Shown here in pieces: positions 8,017-17,036 of a DNA stretch of 64,000 nucleotides. The stretch is from Bradyrhizobium lablabi (GTDB lineage Bacteria; Pseudomonadota; Alphaproteobacteria; Rhizobiales; Xanthobacteraceae). The DNA is taken from NCBI RefSeq assembly GCF_018131005.1, contig NZ_JAFCJK010000002.1, positions 620,001 through 684,000 on the forward strand. The letters are read 5' to 3'. Position 1 is the stretch's first letter. Each line of letters starts with the position of its first letter. The notes under the pieces are model-generated. The model saw nothing but the letters and a program-made list of their open reading frames with translations, ran no database searches and was not told where the DNA came from. Position numbers and translations under genes: made by a program.

Positions 8017-9390
8017 ATGCGAGGGGTGAAGGGAATCGCCGCAGCAGCAGCTGCGGGCCTTCTGTTGGCTGAGCTGGGCCCGATGCCTGCCCTGGCCGAT
8101 ACGATCGAGGCCGCATTGGTGCGAGCCTACCAAAACAATCCCCAGCTCAACGCCCAGCGCGCGTTTGTCCGATCCACCGACGAAAACGTGCCGCAGGCGC
8201 TGTCAGGCTACCGTCCGAGGGTCGCGCTGACGGCGAGCGCTGGTTATCAATATATCGACACCGACATTGCGGCCGGCGGGCACGGCACCACCGTGCCACG
8301 GGCCGCCGGTCTCACCGTCAACCAGTCATTGTTCAACGCGCAGACCCCGAACCGGGTGCGCGCAGCCGAAAGCCAAGTATCCTCGGCGCGGGAAGGATTG
8401 CGAATACTCGACCAGGGCGTGCTGCTGTCGGCCGCCACGATCTACATGGACTATCTGCGGGACGCGGCGATCGTCGAGGTTCAGCGCAGCAACACGCGCG
8501 TGCTCGAGCAGACCCTGAAGCAGACCCGTGACCGTTTTAATGTCGGCGAGGTGACGCGCACCGACGTCGCGCAATCCGAGGCGCAGCTCGCGGCCGGCAA
8601 GACCCAGCAGCTCACCGCGGAATCCAACCTCAACACCACGCGGTCGAATTTCCGTCGCATCATCGGCAACGAGCCGGAAAATCTTGCGCCCGGCTCGCCG
8701 GTCGATCGGTTTCTGCCGGCGACACTCGCCGCCGCCGTGGAACTCAGCCTGATCGAGAATCCGAACGTCACCGCCGCGATGTTTGGTGTCGACGTCAACT
8801 TCCTGCAGGTCAAGGTCAACGAAGGCGCGCTGTTCCCGTCGGTCAATCTACAGGCGAGTGTGAACCAGTCCTACGAGCAGACGTTGCAAATATCCCGTTC
8901 ATTCAACGCGGGAGCAGCCGTTCAGCTGTCGGTGCCGATCTATCAGGCCGGCGCGGACTACTCGCTGATCCGGCAGTCGAAGGAAACGCTCGCGCAGCAG
9001 CGTCTCGTTCTGGAACAGACGCGAGACCAGGCCCGCGCCAACGTCGTCACTGCCTGGGGTCAGTTGGTGGCCGGCAAGGCACAGGTGTCGTCCGCACAGG
9101 CCCAGGTGACGGCTTCCGAGATCGCGCTGAACGGCGTGCGCGAGGAGGCCAAGGCTGGCCAGCGCACCACGCTCGACGTGCTCAACGCGCAGCAGGCACT
9201 CGTCAACGCACGCAACGCGCTGGTGATCGCGCAGCACGACCGCGTCGTCGCTTCCTATTCCGTGCTGAATTCGATCGGCCGGCTGTCGCCGCAAGTGCTC
9301 AACCTGCGGACCGCGACCTATGATCCGAGCGTGCATTACCATCAGATCCGCGACAGCTGGATTGGTGTCCGCACACCCGATGGCCGCTAA
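8017..9390 (+). CDS. tolC: TolC-family outer membrane channel
   Basis: About 457 residues with a signal peptide (MRGVKGIAAAAAAGLLL..., cleaved near ALA-DT), then two outer-membrane-efflux repeats typical of TolC: DTIEAALVRAYQNNPQLNAQRA at the start and DVLNAQQALVNARNAL near the end. It forms the trimeric outer-membrane tunnel for type I secretion and tripartite pumps, and could partner an RND system such as that at the window start. Upstream TTG codons at 8008 and 8011 are possible starts, but the ATG with GGATGG about 10 nt upstream is preferred. Confidence 0.9.
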   Translation: MRGVKGIAAAAAAGLLLAELGPMPALADTIEAALVRAYQNNPQLNAQRAFVRSTDENVPQALSGYRPRVALTASAGYQYIDTDIAAGGHGTTVPRAAGLTVNQSLFNAQTPNRVRAAESQVSSAREGLRILDQGVLLSAATIYMDYLRDAAIVEVQRSNTRVLEQTLKQTRDRFNVGEVTRTDVAQSEAQLAAGKTQQLTAESNLNTTRSNFRRIIGNEPENLAPGSPVDRFLPATLAAAVELSLIENPNVTAAMFGVDVNFLQVKVNEGALFPSVNLQASVNQSYEQTLQISRSFNAGAAVQLSVPIYQAGADYSLIRQSKETLAQQRLVLEQTRDQARANVVTAWGQLVAGKAQVSSAQAQVTASEIALNGVREEAKAGQRTTLDVLNAQQALVNARNALVIAQHDRVVASYSVLNSIGRLSPQVLNLRTATYDPSVHYHQIRDSWIGVRTPDGR

Positions 9391-9427
9391 GCCGCGATGA
9401 ACTCGGGATCAACCTGTGTATGCTCTG

Positions 9428-9456
9428 TCCGGAAAGGCGCGACACGCCTTTCCGGA
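9428..9456 (+). terminator. Stem-loop after tolC
   Basis: Perfect 12-bp arms TCCGGAAAGGCG and CGCCTTTCCGGA with a 5-nt loop, 38 nt after the tolC stop. There is no T tract, so it may stabilise the 3' end or act with Rho rather than terminate intrinsically. Confidence 0.6.
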
Positions 9457-9499
9457 TCCTGCTCTAACCGCCACACCCCCGTCGTTCGGCTCGACAATA

Positions 9500-9595
9500 G
9501 CATTTTCGGTTCTGATTGAATCGGAGCCGATGCTCTAGATTCTTGTTTCACGCGGTTTCGTTACGGGACCAGCATCCACTTCCCTCGAAAGCGCT
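9500..9595. repeat. Dispersed repeat with CGGTTCTGATTGAATC core
   Basis: Contains an imperfect palindrome starting CGGTTCTGATTGAATC, followed by GATGCTCTAGATTCTTGTTT and a segment ending CCCTCGAAAGCGCT. The palindromic core recurs at 39445-39467 in this window. I recall this as a frequent intergenic repeat in Bradyrhizobium. The remainder up to 9881 (about 285 nt) shows no gene. Confidence 0.6.
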
Positions 9596-9881
9596 ATTGT
9601 CTGTGATTCGGAGCCGTTCAGGATCACCGACAAGGCGCGTTTGCTTGCAAGGGATAGTTGCTCTGACATACCGTTACCTCTGGCAACAAAGCGATTCGCG
9701 ACGAGTCCGATGGCTTGGCGCGGCGCCTTGTATCATGGGGCGACAGGAGCCTGCGCGATGCTTCGCGCGGGCCTGATCTGGGGACAAGTCGGGTGCGAGC
9801 GATGAAAATCGCGGCCTGCATTTTCGGAACCAGCAAATCCCGTGATGCTTGGTGTAAAACGGTTTCGATGTGGAGTCGGCG

Positions 9882-10646
9882 ATGACGCAACCTGCGAAGG
9901 TCCAAGAGCCCTCGATGGAGGAGATTCTGGCGTCGATCCGTCGCATCATAGCCGACGACGAGGCGAAGCCGGCCGCCGGGGAGAAGCCTCCGGCGATTGC
10001 GGAGAAGCCTCCGGCCGCGGCGGCGCCACCACCACCACCGAAGGTCGAGCCGTCACCCGCCAAGTCCGCCGCGAAGGACGCGCCGCCGCCAGCAAAGGCG
10101 GCAGCGGCGCCCGCGCCGAAGCCTGCTGCCCCGCCGGCGACCATACCAGCTCCGAGCAACAGCCAGGACGACATTGATTCCCTGCTCGCCAGTCTGGATG
10201 AAGCTACGCCCGCGGCCGAAGTCAGGCCTCCGCAGCCCGACGGCGACGTGTTCGAGCTTACCGATGACATGGCCCTGCCGGATCCGGCGCTTGAGCAAGC
10301 GGACGCAGCGCCAGCGTCGCCGTTCCAGAGGGTCGAACCGGACGACGACGTCGAGTTTGCGGAATCGACGGCTACCAAGACGTTCAACCGGCAGCCGGCC
10401 TATGAGCCCCCGCCGATCGAGCCCGCGCCAGCCCAGCCGATCATTTCCGGGACAACCATGCGGGCGGTGGAGTCCGCGTTCAATTCACTGGCCAGCACGG
10501 TCCTCAGCAACAACGCGCGGACGCTGGAGGATTTGGTCAGGGAGATGCTGCGTCCGATGCTGAAAACCTGGCTCGACGACAATCTGCCGGGGTTGGTGGA
10601 ACGCATCGTGAAGGCCGAGATCGAGCGGGTTTCCCGCGGGCGATAG
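9882..10646 (+). CDS. popZ: PopZ-family polar organising protein (DUF2497)
   Basis: 254 residues. The N-terminal helix (EPSMEEILASIRRIIADDE) and the C-terminal block (RTLEDLVREMLRPMLKTWL, then PGLVERIVKAEIERV) are the two conserved ends of the PopZ/DUF2497 family; the middle is a Pro/Ala/Lys-rich low-complexity linker. PopZ self-assembles at the pole and tethers the chromosome origin in Caulobacter; this role is inferred by family. The ATG is chosen because GGAG lies 6 nt upstream. It lies directly before valS, a typical alphaproteobacterial arrangement. Confidence 0.88.
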   Translation: MTQPAKVQEPSMEEILASIRRIIADDEAKPAAGEKPPAIAEKPPAAAAPPPPPKVEPSPAKSAAKDAPPPAKAAAAPAPKPAAPPATIPAPSNSQDDIDSLLASLDEATPAAEVRPPQPDGDVFELTDDMALPDPALEQADAAPASPFQRVEPDDDVEFAESTATKTFNRQPAYEPPPIEPAPAQPIISGTTMRAVESAFNSLASTVLSNNARTLEDLVREMLRPMLKTWLDDNLPGLVERIVKAEIERVSRGR

Positions 10647-10777
10647 CCGGCGACGGACCCGGAGCCCTCATTCAGCCACCCAAAGATGCCCGAATCGCCG
10701 TCACGGTGCGCCGGTCCGGTTGACTTGGTGCGCCGGGGCGGCTTTCTACCCGTTTCCATGTCCCATGTTGCAGCGCC

Positions 10778-13639
10778 ATGATCGAGAAAAACTACCAGTT
10801 CACCGATATCGAGGGCCGGATGTCTCGCATCTGGGAGGAGAGCGGTGCGTTCAAGGCCGGCCGGCCGGAGCGGAAGGACGCCGCGCCGTTCAGCATCGTG
10901 ATTCCGCCGCCGAATGTGACGGGCTCGCTGCATATGGGCCACGCCCTGAACAACACGCTACAGGACATCCTGTGCCGCTTCGAGCGGATGCGCGGCCGCG
11001 ACGTGCTGTGGCAGCCCGGCACCGATCACGCAGGCATCGCCACCCAGATGGTGGTCGAGCGGCAGTTGATGGAGCGGCAGGAGCCGAGCCGCCGCGACAT
11101 GGGCCGCGCCAAATTCCTCGAACGCGTCTGGCAGTGGAAATCCGAGAGCGGCGGCACGATCGTCAACCAGTTGAAGCGCCTCGGCGCGTCCTGCGACTGG
11201 TCGCGCGAGCGCTTCACAATGGACGAGGGCCTGTCGCGCGCTGTCGTAAAAGTGTTCGTCGAACTGCATCGCCAGGGGCTGATCTACAAGGACAAGCGGC
11301 TGGTCAATTGGGACCCGAAGCTGCTCACTGCGATCTCCGACCTCGAAGTGCAGCAAGTCGAGGTCAAGGGCAGCCTGTGGTACCTGCGCTATCCGATCGA
11401 GGGCAAGACGTTCAGCCCCGATGATCCGAAGTCGTTCATCGTGGTCGCGACGACGCGGCCCGAGACCATGCTCGGCGACACCGCGGTCGCCGTGCATCCT
11501 GACGATGAGCGCTACGCCGACCTGGTCGGCAAGCATGTCATCCTGCCACTGGTCGGCCGCAAGATTCAGATCGTCGCCGACGACTATTCCGATCCCGAGA
11601 AGGGATCCGGCGCGGTCAAGGTGACGCCGGCGCATGACTTCAACGACTTCGAAATCGGCAAGCGTCACGGCCTGGCGCAGATCAACGTGTTCGACCAGGA
11701 GGGCTGCTTGAACCTGGTCGGCAACGAGGACTATCTGCGCGGCCTGCCAGAGGGCGCGTCGGAGTTCGCCGAGGAGTTCCATCACGTCGAACGCTTCGCC
11801 GCGCGCAAGCGGATCGTGACGCGGCTCGAGGAATTTGGTTTCCTCGAGAGGATCGAGCCGAACACCCACGTGGTGCCGCATGGCGACCGTTCCGGCGTCG
11901 TCATCGAGCCCTATCTGACCGACCAGTGGTATGTCGACGCCAAGACGCTCGCGCAACCGGCGATATCGGCCGTGCGCTCTGGCGAAACCACCTTCGTGCC
12001 GAAGAACTGGGAAAAGACCTATTACGAATGGATGGAAAACATCCAGCCCTGGTGCATCTCGCGCCAGCTCTGGTGGGGTCACCAGATTCCGGCATGGTAC
12101 GGCCCTGACGGCAAGGCGTTCGTCGCCGAGACCGAGGAAGAGGCGGTCGGCAATGCGCTCGGCTATTACGTCGAGCAGGAGGTCATCACAGAAGAGCAGG
12201 GCCGAGAGATGGCGGAGGATCCCGCCAAGCGCGAGGGCTTCATCACCCGCGACGAGGATGTGCTCGACACCTGGTTCTCATCAGCGCTGTGGCCGTTCTC
12301 CACGCTTGGTTGGCCGGATGACGCGCCGGAGGTGGAGCGTTACTACCCGACCAACACGCTGGTCACCGGTTTCGACATCATCTTCTTCTGGGTCGCACGG
12401 ATGATGATGATGGGGCTTCACGTCATGAAGGAGGCGCCGTTCTCGACAGTCTACATCCACGCCCTCGTTCGTGACGAGAAGGGCGCCAAGATGTCGAAGT
12501 CGAAGGGCAATGTCATCGATCCCCTGCACCTGATCGACAAATACGGTGCCGACGCGCTGCGCTTCACGCTATCGGCGATGGCCGCGCAAGGCCGCGACAT
12601 CAAGCTCGCCGAGAGCCGGGTCGAAGGCTATCGCAGCTTCGCGACCAAGCTGTGGAACGCTTGCCGCTTCGCCGAGATGAACGGTGCCGCGCTGGCTGGC
12701 GGTTTCGAGCCCGAGAAGGCAAAGGAAACGCTGAACCGCTGGATCCTGCACGAGACGGCCCTGGCGTCACGCGAGGTCACCGAGGCGATCGAGGCGTACC
12801 GTTTCAACGACGCGGCGAATGCGATCTACCGCTTCGTCTGGAATGTCTATTGCGACTGGTACGTCGAACTCACAAAGCCGCTGCTGATGGGTGAGGACGG
12901 GCCCGCGAAGACCGAGACGCGCGCCATGATCGCATGGGTGCGAGACGAAATCCTCAAGCTCCTGCATCCGTTCATGCCCTTTGTCACCGAGGAGTTGTGG
13001 GCGGTGACCGCGAAGCGAGACCGGTTGCTCGCGCTCACCGACTGGCCGCGGAAGGCCACCCTGACGCCCGAGCAGCTCGCGATGTCGATGGCGACCCCGA
13101 ATGATGCGCTGATCCCGCCGGTCCTGTTCGTGCCGGATGCAGTCGAGTTCAGCGATCCCGCGGCGGAAGCCGAGATCGGCTGGTTGGTCGACCTCGTCAC
13201 GGCGGTGCGGTCGGTGAAGGCGGAGATGAACATCCCGCCATCCACACTGACGCCGCTGACAATCGTCGGCGCTTCGGCCGAAACGAAGGACCGCGCTCCA
13301 CGCTGGAGCGATGTGATCAAGCGGATGGCGCGACTCTCGGAAATCTCCTTCGCCGACGTGCCACCGGAGGGTGCGGTGCAACTCCTCGTGCGCGGCGAAG
13401 TGGTCGCGCTGCCTCTGAAGGGAGTGATCGATCTCGCGGCGGAACGCGCTCGGCTGGAGAAAGAAGCGGCCAAGGCCGATGCCGACATCAAACGCGTCGA
13501 CGCAAAGCTCTCCAACGAAAAATTCGTCGCCAACGCGCCGGAAGAGATCGTCGAGGAAGAGAAGGAAAAGCGCGAGGCGGCGGTCGCCCGCAAGGCCAAG
13601 ATCGCCGAGGCGCTCGTACGGTTGAAGCAGGCATCATAA
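10778..13639 (+). CDS. valS: Valyl-tRNA synthetase
   Basis: 953 residues, class I aminoacyl-tRNA synthetase charging tRNA-Val. HIGH signature PPPNVTGSLHMGHALN with H52-M-G-H55; KMSKS at 571-575; the editing domain lies between; the C-terminal anticodon domain is followed by the ValS coiled-coil arm (AAERARLEKEAAKADADIK and onward). Length is normal. The ATG gives the usual MIEKNYQFTDIE start. It ends 15 nt before the VOC gene. Confidence 0.98.
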   Translation: MIEKNYQFTDIEGRMSRIWEESGAFKAGRPERKDAAPFSIVIPPPNVTGSLHMGHALNNTLQDILCRFERMRGRDVLWQPGTDHAGIATQMVVERQLMERQEPSRRDMGRAKFLERVWQWKSESGGTIVNQLKRLGASCDWSRERFTMDEGLSRAVVKVFVELHRQGLIYKDKRLVNWDPKLLTAISDLEVQQVEVKGSLWYLRYPIEGKTFSPDDPKSFIVVATTRPETMLGDTAVAVHPDDERYADLVGKHVILPLVGRKIQIVADDYSDPEKGSGAVKVTPAHDFNDFEIGKRHGLAQINVFDQEGCLNLVGNEDYLRGLPEGASEFAEEFHHVERFAARKRIVTRLEEFGFLERIEPNTHVVPHGDRSGVVIEPYLTDQWYVDAKTLAQPAISAVRSGETTFVPKNWEKTYYEWMENIQPWCISRQLWWGHQIPAWYGPDGKAFVAETEEEAVGNALGYYVEQEVITEEQGREMAEDPAKREGFITRDEDVLDTWFSSALWPFSTLGWPDDAPEVERYYPTNTLVTGFDIIFFWVARMMMMGLHVMKEAPFSTVYIHALVRDEKGAKMSKSKGNVIDPLHLIDKYGADALRFTLSAMAAQGRDIKLAESRVEGYRSFATKLWNACRFAEMNGAALAGGFEPEKAKETLNRWILHETALASREVTEAIEAYRFNDAANAIYRFVWNVYCDWYVELTKPLLMGEDGPAKTETRAMIAWVRDEILKLLHPFMPFVTEELWAVTAKRDRLLALTDWPRKATLTPEQLAMSMATPNDALIPPVLFVPDAVEFSDPAAEAEIGWLVDLVTAVRSVKAEMNIPPSTLTPLTIVGASAETKDRAPRWSDVIKRMARLSEISFADVPPEGAVQLLVRGEVVALPLKGVIDLAAERARLEKEAAKADADIKRVDAKLSNEKFVANAPEEIVEEEKEKREAAVARKAKIAEALVRLKQAS

Positions 13640-13654
13640 CGGGCGGTTGCGGCG

Positions 13655-14041
13655 ATGCTGGATCATGTTTCCATCACTGTCTCCGACATCGCCGCCGCCG
13701 AACGTTTCTACGACGCGATCATGAAAACGCTCGATGTGGTCAAGGTCGGGCGTCGCGACGATTGGCTTGGCTATGGCGAACGCGCGCGGGCGGCATATCC
13801 GGACCGCGTTTATCTCACGATCCGCAAGGGCCCGAAGCCGGAGGAGGCGCTTGGCCGTCACTGGTGCTTCAAGGCGAAGTGGCGCACCCAGGTTGATGCA
13901 TTCTGGGATGCCGGGATCGCCGCCGGCGGCGCCGATGACGGCGCGCCGGGCCTGCGGGGCCACCACGCCTCCTACTATTCAGCATTCCTGCGAGACCCCG
14001 ACGGCAACCGGATCGAAGCTGTCTGCCACCACGCTGTTTAA
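13655..14041 (+). CDS. VOC-superfamily (glyoxalase/bleomycin-resistance fold) protein
   Basis: 128 residues of the vicinal-oxygen-chelate fold: [19 protein letters not shown] at the N-terminus and [15 protein letters not shown] at the C-terminus, with H4 and the Glu of the last motif as likely metal ligands. Such proteins are small dioxygenases, lyases or resistance proteins; the substrate cannot be told. It ends overlapping the 3' end of the convergent glycosylase gene by 4 nt. Confidence 0.85.
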   Translation: MLDHVSITVSDIAAAERFYDAIMKTLDVVKVGRRDDWLGYGERARAAYPDRVYLTIRKGPKPEEALGRHWCFKAKWRTQVDAFWDAGIAAGGADDGAPGLRGHHASYYSAFLRDPDGNRIEAVCHHAV

Positions 14042-14649
14042 TCCGCAAAGCGCTTGCTGAGGAATTTCGACCCCTTCACGCCATAGCGCCAGGGCAGGTC
14101 GACGGCCTTGGTGATGCCGATCCGCACGCCGATGGAGATGTCGGGCGCCTCGGTTCGCGCGTAGAGCGCGATCGGCGGGCGGTCGAGCGGCAGCTCGCTG
14201 TGTGCCATGCTGATGCCGAGCGCCTCGCAGAGCTTGCCCGGACCGGAACATAACGCGTGCACGTCATCCAGCTCGCGCCGCCGGCGCATCGCTGCGATCC
14301 CATGTGTCGGTTCCAAGGCGCGCAGCAGCACAGCGCTGGCCGAGCCCGCCTCCTCGCACACGAAGTTGACGCACCAGTGGATGCCGTAGGAGCGGTACAC
14401 GTAACTGAATCCCGGGGGGCCAAACATGATCTGGTTGCGCGGGGTCGGTCCGCGAAATGAATGAGCGGCCGGATCGGTGTGATGATAGGCCTCGACCTCG
14501 ACGATGATGCCGCCGACGCCATCGACCAGAAACGTGGCACCGATCAGGTCGGGCGCGACCTCGTGCACGCTGCGGTCAAAGAATGAGCGTTTCAGCGGCT
14601 TGCCGAGTCGCGGCGTCGCAGCGGCAGTCGATCTGGAGTTTTGAGCCAT
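14038..14649 (-). CDS. mpg: DNA-3-methyladenine glycosylase (AAG/Mpg family)
   Basis: 203 residues. Removes alkylated purines such as 3-methyladenine in base excision repair. Diagnostic segments are [22 protein letters not shown], with the catalytic Glu in [39 protein letters not shown] and [13 protein letters not shown]. Length and order of motifs are normal for bacterial family members. It converges with the VOC gene, sharing 4 nt, and is separated from lipA by a divergent intergenic region of 136 nt. Confidence 0.93.
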   Translation of the reverse strand: MAQNSRSTAAATPRLGKPLKRSFFDRSVHEVAPDLIGATFLVDGVGGIIVEVEAYHHTDPAAHSFRGPTPRNQIMFGPPGFSYVYRSYGIHWCVNFVCEEAGSASAVLLRALEPTHGIAAMRRRRELDDVHALCSGPGKLCEALGISMAHSELPLDRPPIALYARTEAPDISIGVRIGITKAVDLPWRYGVKGSKFLSKRFAD

Positions 14650-14785
14650 TTTGGGTGAGAATCAGAGCGGAAGTGGCGGGTAGGGTGCCCATATCTTGCA
14701 CAGTCTGCTAGGGTCACGGGAGCCCGGGTTGCAGGCTTCGCCAACACGGATTAGCTAAGCTCTCTCGCGACCTTCCAGGCGGTCC

Positions 14786-15745
14786 ATGGTCACCATCGTC
14801 GACACCATCTCAAACACGCCAGTTCGCCCGCGTCACCCCGAAAAGGTGAACCGGCCGGACGCCGTGTCGCCGCCGAAGCCGGACTGGATCCGCGTCCGTG
14901 CTCCGAACACGCGCGGCTATGCCGATACTCGCAAGATCGTGAAGGAAAACGGCCTTGTCACTGTGTGCGAGGAAGCGGGCTGTCCGAATATCGGCGAGTG
15001 CTGGGACAAGAAGCACGCGACCTTCATGATCATGGGGGACACCTGTACGCGCGCTTGCGCGTTCTGCAACGTCAAGACCGGCATGCCCGGTGCGCTCGAG
15101 GCCAGCGAGCCGGACTATGTCGCCGAAGCGACTTTCAAGCTCGGGCTGACCCATATCGTCGTCACGTCCGTCGACCGCGATGATCTCGCCGACGGAGGAG
15201 CCGAGCATTTTGCGCAAACGATCCGCGCCATTCGCGCCCGCTGCCCGACCACCACGATCGAGATCCTGACGCCGGACTTCCTGCGCAAGGATGGTGCGCT
15301 GGAGCGGGTGGTTGCGGCCAAGCCCGACGTGTTCAACCACAATCTGGAAACCGTTCCGTCGCGCTATCTAACGGTTCGACCGGGCGCGCGATACTTCCAT
15401 TCGGTCCGGCTGCTGCAACGGGTCAAGGAGATGGACCCGACCATATTCACCAAGTCCGGCATCATGGTCGGCCTTGGCGAGGAGCGGCACGAGGTGCTGC
15501 AGGTGATGGACGATCTGCGCTCGGCCGACGTCGACTTCCTCACCATCGGTCAATATCTGCAGCCGACGCGCAAGCATCATGCCGTGATGCGCTATGTGAC
15601 ACCGGATGAATTTGCGGGCTACGAGCGCGTCGCCTACACCAAGGGTTTTTTGATGGTATCGGCGAGCCCTCTGACCCGCTCGTCGCACCACGCCGGCGAG
15701 GATTTTGCCAGATTGCAGGCGGCACGGGCTGCGCTGGCTCGCTAG
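14786..15745 (+). CDS. lipA: Lipoyl synthase
   Basis: 319 residues. Radical-SAM enzyme inserting two sulfurs into octanoyl groups on lipoyl domains. The auxiliary-cluster cysteines are C61, C66 and C72 ([12 protein letters not shown]) and the SAM-cluster motif is C87-x3-C91-x2-C94 (CTRACAFC). The C-terminal [10 protein letters not shown] carries the conserved Ser that ligates the auxiliary cluster. Full length. The two genes after it are on the same strand with short gaps, suggesting co-transcription. Confidence 0.97.
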   Translation: MVTIVDTISNTPVRPRHPEKVNRPDAVSPPKPDWIRVRAPNTRGYADTRKIVKENGLVTVCEEAGCPNIGECWDKKHATFMIMGDTCTRACAFCNVKTGMPGALEASEPDYVAEATFKLGLTHIVVTSVDRDDLADGGAEHFAQTIRAIRARCPTTTIEILTPDFLRKDGALERVVAAKPDVFNHNLETVPSRYLTVRPGARYFHSVRLLQRVKEMDPTIFTKSGIMVGLGEERHEVLQVMDDLRSADVDFLTIGQYLQPTRKHHAVMRYVTPDEFAGYERVAYTKGFLMVSASPLTRSSHHAGEDFARLQAARAALAR

Positions 15746-15759
15746 CTTCGGATCGCACG

Positions 15760-16299
15760 ATGCGACGCATTCTTGTGATGGGATCGTCAGGGTCCGGCAA
15801 GTCGACCTTTGCTCGGCGGCTGTCCGACATGACGGGCATTCCGTTCGTCTCGCTCGACGCGCTGTATTGGAAGCCCGGCTGGGTGGCCTCTGACAACTCC
15901 GAGTTCGAGCATCGCGTGGCCGAGGCCGCGCGGCAACCAAGGTGGGTCATGGACGGCAACTATACGAGGTCTGGCGCAGGCGAATTGCGGCGCCAGGCCA
16001 GTGACACCGTGATCTGGTTCGACCTGCCGCGATCCACCTGCATGTTCGGCATCATGATGCGGATTGCCAAAAGCTACGGCCGGGTCCGGCCCGAGATGGC
16101 CGAGGGCTGTCCCGAGAAGATCGACCTTGAATTCTTCCGTTACGTCTGGACCTACCGCCGGCGGCAGCGGCCGAAGCTGCTGGACTTTTTTGAGGGATTG
16201 CGCCCGGAGCAGTCGCTCGTCTGCTTTACCGATCGGTTCCAGGCGAATGATTATCTGGAGGACCTCGCGCTCGAGCGAAACCGTGCGAGTATCCACTGA
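15760..16299 (+). CDS. P-loop NTPase, DNA topology modulation / adenylate-kinase-like
   Basis: 179 residues with Walker A GSSGSGKST at residues 8-16, then DALYWKPGW and WVMDGNYT, matching small proteins annotated as FlaR-like topology modulation protein or adenylate-kinase-related. Actual substrate unknown. It starts 15 nt after lipA and its TGA shares one base with the ATG of the next gene, so the two are translationally coupled. Confidence 0.78.
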   Translation: MRRILVMGSSGSGKSTFARRLSDMTGIPFVSLDALYWKPGWVASDNSEFEHRVAEAARQPRWVMDGNYTRSGAGELRRQASDTVIWFDLPRSTCMFGIMMRIAKSYGRVRPEMAEGCPEKIDLEFFRYVWTYRRRQRPKLLDFFEGLRPEQSLVCFTDRFQANDYLEDLALERNRASIH

Positions 16300-16760
16300 T
16301 GCCGAGATTTTCCAGCAAACGGCGGGCTCGCCACTCCGCATCGCAAATGTTCGATCTGGTCGCCGACGTCGAGCGCTATCCGGAATTTGTCCCGCTATGC
16401 CAGTCGCTGAAGGTCCGCCAGCGCACGCCAAAGGACGACGGCACCGAGGTCGTGGTGGCCGACATGACCGTGTCGTTCAAGCTGGTGCGGGAATCCTTCA
16501 CAACCAAGGTCACGCTCGACCGGCCCAACCTGAAGATCCTCGTCGAATATCTGCGCGGCCCGTTCAGCAACCTCGAGACCCGCTGGACGTTTGAACCCAG
16601 GTCCGAGACCGAATGCGATGTCGGCTTCTTCCTGTCGTATGAGTTCAAGAGCCGCATGCTCGGCCTGCTCATGGGCTCGATGTTCGACGCTGCGTTTTCG
16701 CGTTTTGCTGCCGCCTTCGAGAAGCGGGCGGATCTTGTTTACGGGAAGACCGCGTCTTAG
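16299..16760 (+). CDS. RatA/COQ10-like START-domain protein
   Basis: 153 residues of the polyketide-cyclase/START fold: SASQMFDLVADVERYPEFVPLC near the start and FDAAFSRFAAAFEKRA at the end. E. coli RatA blocks ribosome subunit association, whereas mitochondrial COQ10 is a ubiquinone chaperone; alphaproteobacterial members adjoining lipA are probably quinone-related, but this is inference. The start overlaps the upstream stop by one base. Confidence 0.82.
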   Translation: MPRFSSKRRARHSASQMFDLVADVERYPEFVPLCQSLKVRQRTPKDDGTEVVVADMTVSFKLVRESFTTKVTLDRPNLKILVEYLRGPFSNLETRWTFEPRSETECDVGFFLSYEFKSRMLGLLMGSMFDAAFSRFAAAFEKRADLVYGKTAS

Positions 16761-17036
16761 GTCTATTTGGCAAAACCCGAGCCTTTTTGCAGATTTGCAC
16801 GAAGACTTGGCGGTGTGGGCAAACTAAATCTTGAACCTTTGCCGGATTACACAATCAACCATGCGGTGGCTTGGCTTCGCGTCAAAAAGGCAAAACACTC
16901 GGACCGAGCATATGTCTTCCGCTTTACCCTCGAACTCGGGCATCGCTCGATGCATTCGTTTTCAGCCAGCCAGGGCCAGTAGCCGACATTGTCGAACTGG
17001 GACGGCGGCGACACCGCCCCAGCTCTTATTTCAGTC

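Noticed and set aside
10958..12082. 374-codon frame antisense to valS
   Set aside because: It lies wholly within valS, which is intact; His/Asp/Arg-rich text typical of a shadow.
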